A stretch of DNA of 64,000 bases from Oligoflexia bacterium (GTDB lineage Bacteria > Bdellovibrionota > UBA1018): contig JACMNQ010000057.1 in assembly GCA_014378465.1 (NCBI GenBank), forward strand, positions 1-64,000, in the 5' to 3' direction. Both the position numbers and the translations under genes were made by a program. How positions within the stretch are numbered: the stretch's first letter is position 1; the number at the start of each line of letters is the position of its first letter. This document shows positions 8,928-17,777 of the stretch, in pieces. The notes under the pieces are model-generated. The model saw only the letters and a list, made by a program, of their open reading frames with translations. It searched no databases and was not told the DNA's origin.

Positions 8928-10928
8928 TCATTTGACCCTGTTCGATACCTTGCTCATCAACTCCTGGATCTGTGGGTCCGCAGGTTTGATCTGCTCTAGA
9001 GCGTGATAAGCGGCCGATCTCACATCGATATCGCCATTGTCCAGATTTTTGGCAAGGGCGGCTATCGCTTTTGGTGTGACAGTTTTCATGCGTCCCAGAC
9101 TGTCTGCCGCTTGGACCTGCACAGCGACATTGTTATCGCCAAGTCGGTCAGCAATGAGGCTTTGCACGCGTTCGTCAACTGAGCTTGCAGCCCCTAATGA
9201 AACGATGGCGTAATAGCGCACATCCGGCGAAATATCCTTCAGTGCATCAAGCATTCGCGCCTGAATTTCGGGAGTCACTGGTACTGTTTCAGTGAGGACC
9301 CGAATCGAGGCAACCCTCACTCCAGTATCTGAATCATTGATGAGGCCTAATAATTTTGTAACCTGTTCGGTTTGACTCATTCCAGTTCTACCCATCACCG
9401 CCACGGCGGTGCGACGGACTCTTGGATCAGGATCGTGAGTAGCAGTTGCCACTAATGTTTTGCGTTCGGTCCCGCTTGAACGAAATCCTGGAAGTAGTTC
9501 AATCACCTGTGACCTGACTTCAGGCGCTGGATCCTTGTAAAAGCTCGAAATGAGGGCCTGAGTCTTGGCCATATCCGGACCGACTTCGGCCAAGGCCCGA
9601 AGTGCAGTGGAACGCCATTCCGGTTCAGGGCTCTTCAGCAATTTCATCAGCATCCCCTTATGGGAAGCAGGAAATTGAAAATTCGATTTTCTGAATTCTG
9701 AAAATTCAATATTTAATTTGAAAAAACTTTCGATTTTCCTTAAGTCAGTCGACTCACTCAGGAGTCGCTTTGAAATTTTCCAACATTCCGCATTGGTTTC
9801 GGCTTCATTTAACCAGGAAAGCCTCCTCGCGACAGAAATCCATTTCATTTTTTGACGGTCAAATTGGTAGGGTTTTCGTATGAGCGTCAAAAGAGCGGCC
9901 TTGAGACGGGGGTTGTCCCGCAGCTCCTTGATCTTACGTTTGATTGGGTCGCTGAGGGCAGCTTCGTCAAGCTCGGCAAGCAAGCTTTGAGCGGTTGGCA
10001 CGAATGCGAGCGCGTCTTTGCCGTCCAAGAGAGTCTTCAAAGCGGTCAAGCGTTGCTCGAGCGGCTTACTCTTGTCTCGAGTCATGCAAACGGATGATTG
10101 AATAGCCGCATCTTTCTGACATATGCCGTTCCCACACGTGATATTCGTATCTTTCAGGCTACATCGAAAGGCGTCCTGTATATTATTGTTCTGCTTTTCG
10201 AATTGGCTGAGTAGCGAGCTCATGCTCTTGGCACTACGCTCTGCCTCCAATGATTGAAGAAGATTTGCGAAATCTGGATTTTTAACAAAATAGTTATCGA
10301 TCATTTTACTGACGTGACTTCCCAAGGGTCCCACTGAATCGAAACCGTAAATTCTCGACGAATTGCTGAAGACATTGAGCATTCTCTTTGAGTTCATCTG
10401 ACCCGTGGGCCCGTACCTGGATTCGCTGAACGCTTCTGCTAAAGACGGTTCGAAACCATCCTCGACGAGCATCTCATAGTAAGACTGACCGTTTCTCGAA
10501 TCTTTGGCCTTGGTAGCCAGCGTATTGCACCCGAAGAGAAAAACTGCTTTGGGATCTTTCAACACTCCATTACAGGTTTGCGCGCATGACTCAGCTTCAA
10601 GATCCTCCAAGGGCAGATAGAAACCGGAAGCGCCAAAAAAATCTCCGACAAAGTGTCCTGAAATGATCAATGCATCACAGCTCGTTTGCATGGCAGTCGC
10701 CTTCGCGCACGCATCACGGAACCAGGATCTGAAATTTTTTCGGCTCAATTCCGGCGGGGTAAGTTCGATGAACTCAAAAGCCTTTGAATCTAGATGCTTC
10801 TCGAAGGTTTTCTTTTCGTCGGTTGAATTGATACTGATTGTGCAGATGGTACTCTTGGCCAGAGCGTTTTGCTGAATAAGTAAAGCCGAGATCAATGCCG
10901 TGATTGCACGGAGGTTTTGAGCCTTCAT
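8928..10928 (-). CDS. Secreted caspase-like domain plus HEAT-repeat protein
   Basis: About 666 residues. Signal peptide to about residue 25 (cleavage after ALA). The first 200 residues hold LIISGH (His 92) on a strand before a loop, then VFLFGCN (Cys 134) at the end of a strand, the His/Cys arrangement of caspase-like CHAT or gingipain-type domains. The C-terminal third has at least six HEAT repeats of about 30 residues (WRSTALRALAEVG, VRRTAVAVMGRTG, VRVASIRVLTETV, VRYYAIVSLGAAS, VQVQAADSLGRMK, VRSAAYHALEQI). Protease activity is inferred from the motif only. The coding DNA is locally AT-rich around 9660-9730 compared with its neighbours, so transfer is possible. Of three consecutive ATGs, the third (10928) is best spaced from AAGGA. 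Confidence 0.7.
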   Translation of the reverse strand: MKAQNLRAITALISALLIQQNALAKSTICTISINSTDEKKTFEKHLDSKAFEFIELTPPELSRKNFRSWFRDACAKATAMQTSCDALIISGHFVGDFFGASGFYLPLEDLEAESCAQTCNGVLKDPKAVFLFGCNTLATKAKDSRNGQSYYEMLVEDGFEPSLAEAFSESRYGPTGQMNSKRMLNVFSNSSRIYGFDSVGPLGSHVSKMIDNYFVKNPDFANLLQSLEAERSAKSMSSLLSQFEKQNNNIQDAFRCSLKDTNITCGNGICQKDAAIQSSVCMTRDKSKPLEQRLTALKTLLDGKDALAFVPTAQSLLAELDEAALSDPIKRKIKELRDNPRLKAALLTLIRKPYQFDRQKMKWISVARRLSWLNEAETNAECWKISKRLLSESTDLRKIESFFKLNIEFSEFRKSNFQFPASHKGMLMKLLKSPEPEWRSTALRALAEVGPDMAKTQALISSFYKDPAPEVRSQVIELLPGFRSSGTERKTLVATATHDPDPRVRRTAVAVMGRTGMSQTEQVTKLLGLINDSDTGVRVASIRVLTETVPVTPEIQARMLDALKDISPDVRYYAIVSLGAASSVDERVQSLIADRLGDNNVAVQVQAADSLGRMKTVTPKAIAALAKNLDNGDIDVRSAAYHALEQIKPADPQIQELMSKVSNRVK

Positions 10929-10960
10929 CATCATCCTTGTCGGCGCACTCGTCGGTCTTC

Positions 10961-11041
10961 TTAAACTACCTCGACCGTCTTAGTTGATTTCAGTGTCACT
11001 TGCTTGACGGGAGCAATTGAAGCAATCCGCTCTAGAATGCC
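10961..11041 (-). pseudogene. Possible out-of-frame remnant of the UvrC helix-hairpin-helix domain
   Basis: Downstream of the uvrC stop, another frame reads ILERIASIAPVKQV then TLKSTKTVEVV and stops at 10961. Its spacing resembles the first HhH motif of UvrC (LxxIPGIGPxRxxxLLxxFGSVExV), but both hairpin glycines are changed. This is a by-eye resemblance over 25 residues and could be chance. Confidence 0.3.
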
Positions 11042-11101
11042 GAGCCTTGCTCCGTCCTACTTGCGAGCTTCGCTCCACCCTACTTCCGAGCTTCGCTCTT
11101 G
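11033..11101. repeat. Degenerate 23-bp tandem repeats (three copies) across the uvrC 3' end
   Basis: CCTACTTCCGAGCTTCGCTC at 11079-11098 recurs at 11056-11075 with one mismatch (CCTACTTGCGAGCTTCGCTC). A third, poorer copy (CGAGCCTTGCTCCGT) lies at 11041-11055, again with a 23-bp period. The uvrC stop codon is in the first copy on the minus strand. Confidence 0.85.
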
Positions 11102-12891
11102 AGACTCTTCTTCGAACGCAGCAGGCGGTGGTAAGTGATGGCAAAGCGATGAGCTTCGTCGCGCACGTGGGTGAGAAGTTTGTAGGCCGGAGTGTGCGGG
11201 AGCAGCGGGATGGGGTTCTTGCGATTCGGGATGAAGATGCGCTCGAAGCTCGATTTCACCTCAGACGATTTGAAATCGCTTTCAGTTCGCGCTTTTGCAA
11301 GTCCCACGACTCCCACCCCCTGAACATTGAGTTCATCCATGATGGCGACGGCCTGTGCGAGCTGTCCCTTGCCTCCGTCGACCACGACCAGATCCGGCAG
11401 CTCTTCTGCGGCGTTGTGTTCGCCGAAGCGGCGTCCCAGCACTTCTTTCATGCTGGCGAAGTCATTGGCGCCGATGACAGTCTTGATCTTGTATCGTCGA
11501 TAGAGATTCTTGTCGGGTGCCCCATCAATGAAGACCACGCGTGAAGCGACGGACTCATCCCCCTGCGTGTTCGAAATGTCGTAACATTCGATGCGGGTCG
11601 GGAGCTTCGGCAGGTGCAGTTTTTCCTGCACTTCTTCGAGCGCGTTGATGCCATGCCCACCGGTTTTCTTCAGACTCTGCTCCAGAGCGTAGGTCGCATT
11701 CGTCTTCGCGACGTTCAGGAGCTGGTGATCCTTCGGAGTTTCAGCAACCCGCACTCCCACTCCCAGAGTCTTTTCGAGAAGCTCAGGATCTTCCGGACAT
11801 TCGGCGAGAAGCACTTCACTCGGACGGACGATCGCAGGCCCCCCGGCTCCGAAATTTCCTTCTTCGCCTTTTTCAACGGCGTCCTGGCTTTCCTGCTCGG
11901 CTTTGTCCGCGGCGATGTCGGCTGAGACGTAATACTGCGCAAGAAAGTCGTAAAGAATCTCGGCATCCGTCTGCGACGGATCCGTGTTCTGCAGATGAAA
12001 GTGTCTGACGGCGATCATGCGGCCACCACGGATCTGCAGAAGCGCACCGTGAGCGTTGGCGTCCTTGCGAGCGATGCCGACGACGTCGCGGTTTCGATCG
12101 GAGCCGGCTTCATCGGCCACTTGAGTGGCCGTGATCAGCTCCAGATTCTGAAGTTGATCGCGGTACGACGCCGCTTCTTCGTACTCTTCTCTTTCGGCGG
12201 AGTCTTCCATCCCCTTGCGAAGTTCATCCGTGATGCGAGAAAGTTTTCCTTCGAGCACGGCGACCGACTGAGCGATAAGCTCCTTGTACTGGTCCTGGGA
12301 GATCTTGCCGACGCAGGGAGCAGTGCACTTGCCCATCTGGTAGAGGATGCACGGACGACTGCGGTGGCGAAACGTATTGTCCGAGCAATCGCGCAACTGA
12401 AAGCTTTCAGTCAGCAGCCGCATCACTTGACGCGCCGACCAAGCCGACGGAAATGGCCCAAAATAACGCGCCCCATCGCGCCTTACGCGACGCGTCCACT
12501 CGATCCTGGGGTAGGATTCACTCATCTGCACTTTGAGATACGGGTAAGCTTTGTCGTCTTTCAGCCGGACGTTGAACTTTGGTTTGTGCTTCTTGATCAA
12601 CGTGCATTCAAGAATCAACGCTTCCGCTTCAGTCTCGGTCAGAATGACATCGAAGCGGTGAACTCGATTTACAAGCATTTCCGTGCGGGAAACTTCGTGC
12701 GGACCCTTCTGAAAGTAGCTGCTGACGCGGTTTTTGAGGTTTTTCGCCTTGCCGACATAGAGCACCCCGCCATGCTCATCTTTCATCAGATAGACGCCAG
12801 GAGACTGACTCGCGTCGCGAGCCTGCGCCAGAAGCGCCTGCCGGTACTCGGAAGTTCCGAGAGATTCGTTAAACCCGTCTTGATTTTCCAT
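11080..12891 (-). CDS. uvrC: UvrABC system protein C, lacking the C-terminal HhH domain
   Basis: Excinuclease subunit C makes both incisions in nucleotide excision repair. The N-terminal GIY-YIG nuclease (GVYLMKDEHGGVLYVGKAKN) and Cys-rich segment (CSDNTFRHRSRPCILYQMGK, then CTAPC) are followed by a UVR region (EYEEAASYRDQLQ) and the RNase-H-like nuclease (IECYDISNTQGDESVASRVV; DLVVVDGGKGQL; the late HRFAITYHR). The protein then ends at KSLKSEARK, where other UvrCs continue with two HhH motifs of about 60 residues. The stop lies in a 23-bp repeat. ATG 12891 is used; GTG 12903, four bases after AGGAG, is equally possible. Divergent from the zinc-ribbon gene. UvrB is encoded 8 kb away. Confidence 0.95.
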   Translation of the reverse strand: MENQDGFNESLGTSEYRQALLAQARDASQSPGVYLMKDEHGGVLYVGKAKNLKNRVSSYFQKGPHEVSRTEMLVNRVHRFDVILTETEAEALILECTLIKKHKPKFNVRLKDDKAYPYLKVQMSESYPRIEWTRRVRRDGARYFGPFPSAWSARQVMRLLTESFQLRDCSDNTFRHRSRPCILYQMGKCTAPCVGKISQDQYKELIAQSVAVLEGKLSRITDELRKGMEDSAEREEYEEAASYRDQLQNLELITATQVADEAGSDRNRDVVGIARKDANAHGALLQIRGGRMIAVRHFHLQNTDPSQTDAEILYDFLAQYYVSADIAADKAEQESQDAVEKGEEGNFGAGGPAIVRPSEVLLAECPEDPELLEKTLGVGVRVAETPKDHQLLNVAKTNATYALEQSLKKTGGHGINALEEVQEKLHLPKLPTRIECYDISNTQGDESVASRVVFIDGAPDKNLYRRYKIKTVIGANDFASMKEVLGRRFGEHNAAEELPDLVVVDGGKGQLAQAVAIMDELNVQGVGVVGLAKARTESDFKSSEVKSSFERIFIPNRKNPIPLLPHTPAYKLLTHVRDEAHRFAITYHRLLRSKKSLKSEARK

Positions 12892-12955
12892 GCCTGTCCA
12901 CACTAGACTCCTACCACAATCAAAAGATTTCAACCCCCCCAGGAGACGCCTGATA

Positions 12956-13396
12956 ATGCCTAGCCTTACCGTCGGTAAAGACGCCCTGTCCTATTGTTCC
13001 AGCTGCAAGATGGATCTCAATCACACGATCGTGTCCATGAAGGGCGATAAACTCCACAGGGTTCAGTGCCGTACCTGCAAAAAAGAGCACGTCTTCAAAG
13101 CGCCCAAAGGTCTGACCGAACCAGCGACCGACAAGCCTGAGAAGAAAGCCCGAGCCAAAAAATCCTCCGAGCCAAAAGTGGATCATTCCATCGGTGCTGA
13201 ATGGGAAAAGCTCATGGCCTCCCACAAGCACCTTCCGACCAAGCCTTACAGCACCAAGATGCACTTCGCCCTGGGCGAAAAGATTTCTCACCCGACTTTC
13301 GGCGACGGCATCATTGCCAAGCACATTCACCCGAACAAGGTTGAAGTCGTGTTCCAGACTGATCTCAAAGTTCTCATCCACAGCGGCACGGTCTGA
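12956..13396 (+). CDS. Zinc-ribbon protein with UvrD-tail-like C-terminal domain
   Basis: 146 residues. Two Cys pairs (YCSSCKMD and QCRTCKKE) about 25 residues apart form a likely zinc ribbon at residues 14-45. A Lys-rich linker (KKARAKKSS) follows. The end (GEKISHPTFGDGIIAKHI, then VEVVFQTDLKVL) resembles the small Tudor-like fold found at the C-terminus of UvrD/PcrA helicases. Function is unknown; nucleic-acid or protein contact is inferred from the folds. ATG 12956 has AGGAG ten bases upstream. The stop at 13396 abuts the GTG of the next gene, so they are one operon. Confidence 0.8.
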   Translation: MPSLTVGKDALSYCSSCKMDLNHTIVSMKGDKLHRVQCRTCKKEHVFKAPKGLTEPATDKPEKKARAKKSSEPKVDHSIGAEWEKLMASHKHLPTKPYSTKMHFALGEKISHPTFGDGIIAKHIHPNKVEVVFQTDLKVLIHSGTV

Positions 13397-14083
13397 GTGT
13401 CGACTCTGTTTTTGAAATTCAATCGGGCGGCGATGCTGATCTCAGCGTTGCTGCCCGTTTTCGTTTCAGTCAGCTCAGCCTGCCTTCTCTCAGCGGTCGT
13501 CCTTCCGGGTTGCAAGTCCTCCCCAAAGCGAACGACTCCGGAACTCTCTCGGCTTGAAGGCAAAAAAGTCGCACTCATTGAAATTGAAGGCGAAGCTTCC
13601 GCTCGCGCAGTCGTCGAGACGTCTCTGATCAATCAATTGGTTCAGCGAGGAACTTTTGAAGTCGTCACCAAACAGGATGTTCAGAAAGCCCGTGATTTCT
13701 ATGCGCAGAATCCGACGGACTCCGCGGGGATCGCGAAACGCGCGGGCGCGGACTACGCCCTGAAGGCCACAGTCCTCACTTTCGATGCGACCACGCATAA
13801 CGGTTACAGTGATGAGGACGTGCTCGATTCGGAATGGGAAAAGGACACGGGCGAAAAGAAACGCAAGAATGTTTACAAAGTGAAGTCACTCGTGGCCAAA
13901 GTCCGCGTGCAACTGGACTTCACGGACGTGAACACCCTTGAGACCCGCACTGCCGTCGCCGAAGACGAGGAGTCCGTGACCGGCGAGGCCAATCGCGAAG
14001 CGATCCATCTCCCACCTCCCCTTCGTTTTCTTGAAACCACCTGCAATGCAGCTTTCAAGAAATTTTTCGATCAGTATCGTTGA
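13397..14083 (+). CDS. CsgG/LpoB-like outer-membrane lipoprotein
   Basis: 228 residues. A hydrophobic leader and lipobox LPGC (Cys 39) mark a lipoprotein. The body opens with KKVALIEIEGEASARAVVET, then LINQLVQRGTFEVVTKQDVQ and GADYALKATVLTF, the strand-helix pattern of the CsgG, LpoB and GNA1162 fold (N-terminal TolB-like). Known members support curli export or activate peptidoglycan synthases, but the exact role here cannot be read from sequence. The GTG start directly follows the previous stop, so translation is probably coupled. Confidence 0.7.
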   Translation: MSTLFLKFNRAAMLISALLPVFVSVSSACLLSAVVLPGCKSSPKRTTPELSRLEGKKVALIEIEGEASARAVVETSLINQLVQRGTFEVVTKQDVQKARDFYAQNPTDSAGIAKRAGADYALKATVLTFDATTHNGYSDEDVLDSEWEKDTGEKKRKNVYKVKSLVAKVRVQLDFTDVNTLETRTAVAEDEESVTGEANREAIHLPPPLRFLETTCNAAFKKFFDQYR

Positions 14084-14234
14084 GTTTCAGTCTCCCTTGC
14101 AGCGGTTGCCGACAACATCGCGACTGGGAAATTTCGTCCATGCACTGAATGCCTCACATTTTATTCATTTCTGAATTCGGTATCCTGATTGAAAGCGGCT
14201 CCATCTCAGATCCACCACCGGATGACTCGAGAAT

Positions 14235-14797
14235 GTGTTCACCAGGCCGCATTGTTCATCTCCAGGCCTGCTGGGTCGATCACCTGTCATCAGCCTCACT
14301 GGCTCTGAAGGATCGTCTGCGCGGCGCGCGGCTTCAGCCCTCACCGTGGAATCCGATACTACCGAAAAAATCATTTTGAATTTCAATTCTTCCGCCGCTG
14401 CCGTGTCGGTTCAAAAGGCGGCGCTCCGCTACAACAAGGACTTTTCCTGCAATCTGACCCTGGACGGCGGGTCCGGAGGCTCTCGAATCAAATCAGGTGA
14501 CTGCGGTGTTCCGTTATCTGGGCTTGCCGGCTCAGCTCGGGAAACTGCAGCCTACGGCGGCAGGGAGCGTCGACGGCAGCAAGGTCTATGTCATGGTCGC
14601 GAACGTTCTCAACGACGACGTTCGTTCCAGTATTTCGGTTCCCGTTCGCGCCAGCGCAGGTGAAAGCCGATGAACTCTCCGGTAACCAGGACTTGGGCCC
14701 CGACGCCACTCAAGTTCAGGAATTGCCCCTCAATCAGCCTTCCTTGAATGGTTACACCTTCAATGAAGCGTCCGTGACGAGCTTCGAGATCTCCTGA
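14235..14797 (+). pseudogene. Decayed gene spread over three reading frames
   Basis: Protein-like text moves through the frames with little overlap: VSVQKAALRYNKDFSCNLTL (to about 14500), then VTAVFRYLGLPAQLGKLQPT and VYVMVANVLNDDVRSSISV (ending at 14673), then VKADELSGNQDLGPDATQVQ to SVTSFEIS, stopping at 14797. Together they look like a beta-rich exported domain with two frameshifts. The 5' limit is uncertain (open frame from 14235). 14084-14234 holds nothing recognisable. Function unknown. Confidence 0.45.
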
Positions 14798-14900
14798 TAG
14801 TCGAATCCATCGGGTCTGGGATCTGGCCCGTCCTGCGTCATAAAAGACACATTCATTTCAGAAGGGCGATACCGATAAGCTTAATTCAGGGGGAGTCGCA

Positions 14901-17777
14901 ATGAGATCCATCCGAAGCGCAATCATCTTATTCGCACTGTCATCTTACGCTTTGACTCTCAGTGGCTGCTTCTTGAAAAAAAGAGCCTCCGCCCTTGAAT
15001 CTGCCGCTTCTCACGCGAGTCGAAACCTTGCCGCTCAGATGGAAAAAAAATCGAATTTGACCCGATTTTCGGGTCGTGCCCTTCAGGTAAGACTCTCCGC
15101 TCTGTTTCCTGCACAGTTTGCCGCAAATCCTGACCGGGATTATTTCTCCAACGAACTTGCAGTGGGTGCGGATCGCGCGATTGCGCAACTCAACCGTCCG
15201 GTCAACGCGCTGGAACAGGTCGGACTCAAGGGAAACGTCACCCGGCTCTGTGCCAACGAAGTCGTGCCCGCATCATACGGGTCCGCTCCTCGAAGCAGCA
15301 TCTATTCTGATCAAGTCTGGCTCAGTACAGAGACCACGAGACCGACGGATGAAGCACTTTTAGCGGCAACCCTGGTCGCGCGCAACGTCTGGCTCGATCC
15401 ACTCCCCCTCACTTCCCTCGAAATCACCGAGCTCTCGAGGCTCTACACTGCAGTCTACGGAACAGTGGATGGCTCGGAATCCCAGAGCCCCACCGCCAAA
15501 CGACAGCGCTCTCACCAGGCCATCTGCATCGCTGCTCTCTCCGCTCCTCAGTTTTCGATGGGTCTGCAAACCGTCAACGATCCGCTTCGGCGAATGATGA
15601 TCGAAATCGGCAGCCGAGTCCCTTTGATCTCGGAGCTTGAAAATTTCCAGGGCAAGAAAAAATCCATCCTCGAGTTTCTGAATGAACTGCAAAAAAATTC
15701 AGCCAGTGGCTACTATACCGCGATCCACCAGTGGCATGAAGACTGGTTTGGACTCAGGCGCTTTTTACCCGAGAATGGACCGACTTGGGATCCTCGTGGA
15801 TCCGCCTACTTCTCTCCTTCTGACTTTTTCGCTGTCGGGTATACGGCAACCCCCGATTCCAATCCAGCGAAGCTTCCCCTGACCGTTCCCTACAGGGATT
15901 CTGCACAGTATCCCGGCGTTGGCCAGGCATACATTCCGTACACTTGCGATCCGAATATCGACGAGGACTTCGATCCCAGAACGACCATGATCATTTTTGA
16001 ACGTCAGACCGGCCCAAACTGGGAAGTGACTGGAGCCTTCGTGCACAAACAGAAGGTGACAAACTCTCAGGGGCCGCAATCCTATCAGAGTGTGCTGTCC
16101 GCTTATGGAGTGCTGGATTTCAACCCAGCCGTCGATTGCATGGATTTCGACCACGCACCGGTACTACCGGTGGTCAATGGCGCACTTCAAAATGATCCCG
16201 AGCATAACAACGACAGCCGTTTTGCGATCGAAGAACCCAATTACCTGCGCTGCAGGGGTCGCATCACTGATCCAGGCGGAAGCGGAAGCCTCGTGCCGAG
16301 TCGAATGCAGGACTTCTACCGGACCGTTGCGGACCATCCCCTTCGCATGCGACGCATTTCACCTTCTGGAGAGCAACACGGAGTCAGCCGGGTCAAAACC
16401 TGGTACACTCAACAGGACAGACGAGTCTGCAATTCAATGCCGCGCTACTTCACAACCTGTGCACTCCGTGCCCGTGGAAATTACGGCGGGAACGGGGACG
16501 CATGGGATTTTTATGAAATACCCGGAAATGGCTATTTTTCACACAATAGTTGGTGGTTCTCCACCTCTCTCGCTCATCCAGGTATTTTGAATCAATTCCG
16601 CTGCGGAATTCCCGATATGAATGCGATTTCGAGATCGGATGGACCGCTGACACTTCAGACTGACCTGATTGCGTACCCCCATGGCTACGACAGATCCAAA
16701 TACCTGGCACCTTTCGATGCGCAGAATCCGGTCAATCTCAACGAGTTGATCACCGCTGGCTATTCGGTCGCAGAAGTCGGGAAAGAGGGCGATGCGATCA
16801 AACGCCTGAGGAAGGACCTGAAGACTGAACCGTATCAACTGATTGACCACGTGGTTTTCAACAACCGATCTTACAGAGAGGTTTTTACCGCCGACTACCT
16901 GGTTGGACATGAAGAGCTTGAACTGTTCTATCGGGCTCAGGGAATGTTGACTCCAGTCTACCCGCCGGGAATGTCCGCTCCCGACAGTTCTCTCGACCGA
17001 ACCATCACCACTCCATCAATCATGCCACTCAATCGCTTTCAGAGCATGTCGTCCAACCTCTATGCATCCGGTCCCAGTTCCTACTTTCTGAACTACGCCT
17101 TCAACATGATTTACTTTCAGAAGCCCATTACGATGATTCCCCGCCGTCCAGCGGCCGGAGTCCTGGCCATGCCGGCATTTCTGACGCCCGTAGGTGGAAA
17201 TGGAGGCAAAATGAGGACGATTGCTTCACGCTACTTTGCGCGGCTTCTTTGCGGCGATCCTGGTGCCTTCGTCCCCACACCGGCGGAGAAGGTGGTTCAT
17301 GTCCGGCACATGCTGGATGCTGCGAATCCGGAAACTTCCCGAACCGCTGCCGATCATCTTGATCCCACCAAAGGTTGCATTGCCTGTCATGTGAACCTGG
17401 ATCCTCTCGGTGCCTCTTTATCCCCTCAGTTTCTGGGCAACGTGCAGGTGAACGAGGGCGCCGCCATTCAAGGGGAGATGGCTTTTACACCCGTCGGGCT
17501 TGGAGCGGGCTGGGGGGCATACAAAGGAACAGGCGCGTTCCTTGGTGAAGAAGTGACGGGTGTTGAAGGAGTTGCAAGAAAGCTCGTGACTTCGGATATC
17601 TGGGCCAAGTGCGTCGTCCAGAAGACCTTCGAAAATGTTTTTGGCAGAGTGGTCAATCTTCCGGCCGAAAAGGAAACCTTTGACGGCTGGACCAGAAAAT
17701 TCCAGACCCAGGGCCAAAATTACAACCAGCTGGTCCGGGACATGGTCGGCTCTTCACTCTATCAAGGAGTCAACTGA
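14901..17777 (+). CDS. Large lipoprotein with a CxxCH haem site (DUF1588-like)
   Basis: 958 residues, lipobox LSGC at Cys 23. Most of the protein is unfamiliar by eye, but the end has GCIACHVNLDPLGASLSPQF at about 825-844. CxxCH is a covalent haem c motif, and the following LDPLG pattern is the hallmark of DUF1588 and related planctomycete-type cytochrome proteins. It is therefore likely an outer-membrane or periplasmic c-type cytochrome of unknown partner. GGGGGAG lies seven bases before the ATG. The stop overlaps the start of the Tat-exported DUF1501-like gene (TGATG), so the two are translated together and probably work together. Confidence 0.75.
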   Translation: MRSIRSAIILFALSSYALTLSGCFLKKRASALESAASHASRNLAAQMEKKSNLTRFSGRALQVRLSALFPAQFAANPDRDYFSNELAVGADRAIAQLNRPVNALEQVGLKGNVTRLCANEVVPASYGSAPRSSIYSDQVWLSTETTRPTDEALLAATLVARNVWLDPLPLTSLEITELSRLYTAVYGTVDGSESQSPTAKRQRSHQAICIAALSAPQFSMGLQTVNDPLRRMMIEIGSRVPLISELENFQGKKKSILEFLNELQKNSASGYYTAIHQWHEDWFGLRRFLPENGPTWDPRGSAYFSPSDFFAVGYTATPDSNPAKLPLTVPYRDSAQYPGVGQAYIPYTCDPNIDEDFDPRTTMIIFERQTGPNWEVTGAFVHKQKVTNSQGPQSYQSVLSAYGVLDFNPAVDCMDFDHAPVLPVVNGALQNDPEHNNDSRFAIEEPNYLRCRGRITDPGGSGSLVPSRMQDFYRTVADHPLRMRRISPSGEQHGVSRVKTWYTQQDRRVCNSMPRYFTTCALRARGNYGGNGDAWDFYEIPGNGYFSHNSWWFSTSLAHPGILNQFRCGIPDMNAISRSDGPLTLQTDLIAYPHGYDRSKYLAPFDAQNPVNLNELITAGYSVAEVGKEGDAIKRLRKDLKTEPYQLIDHVVFNNRSYREVFTADYLVGHEELELFYRAQGMLTPVYPPGMSAPDSSLDRTITTPSIMPLNRFQSMSSNLYASGPSSYFLNYAFNMIYFQKPITMIPRRPAAGVLAMPAFLTPVGGNGGKMRTIASRYFARLLCGDPGAFVPTPAEKVVHVRHMLDAANPETSRTAADHLDPTKGCIACHVNLDPLGASLSPQFLGNVQVNEGAAIQGEMAFTPVGLGAGWGAYKGTGAFLGEEVTGVEGVARKLVTSDIWAKCVVQKTFENVFGRVVNLPAEKETFDGWTRKFQTQGQNYNQLVRDMVGSSLYQGVN

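Noticed and set aside
11017-12906. Long plus-strand open frames across uvrC
   Set aside because: They are shadows; UvrC motifs are continuous on the opposite strand.
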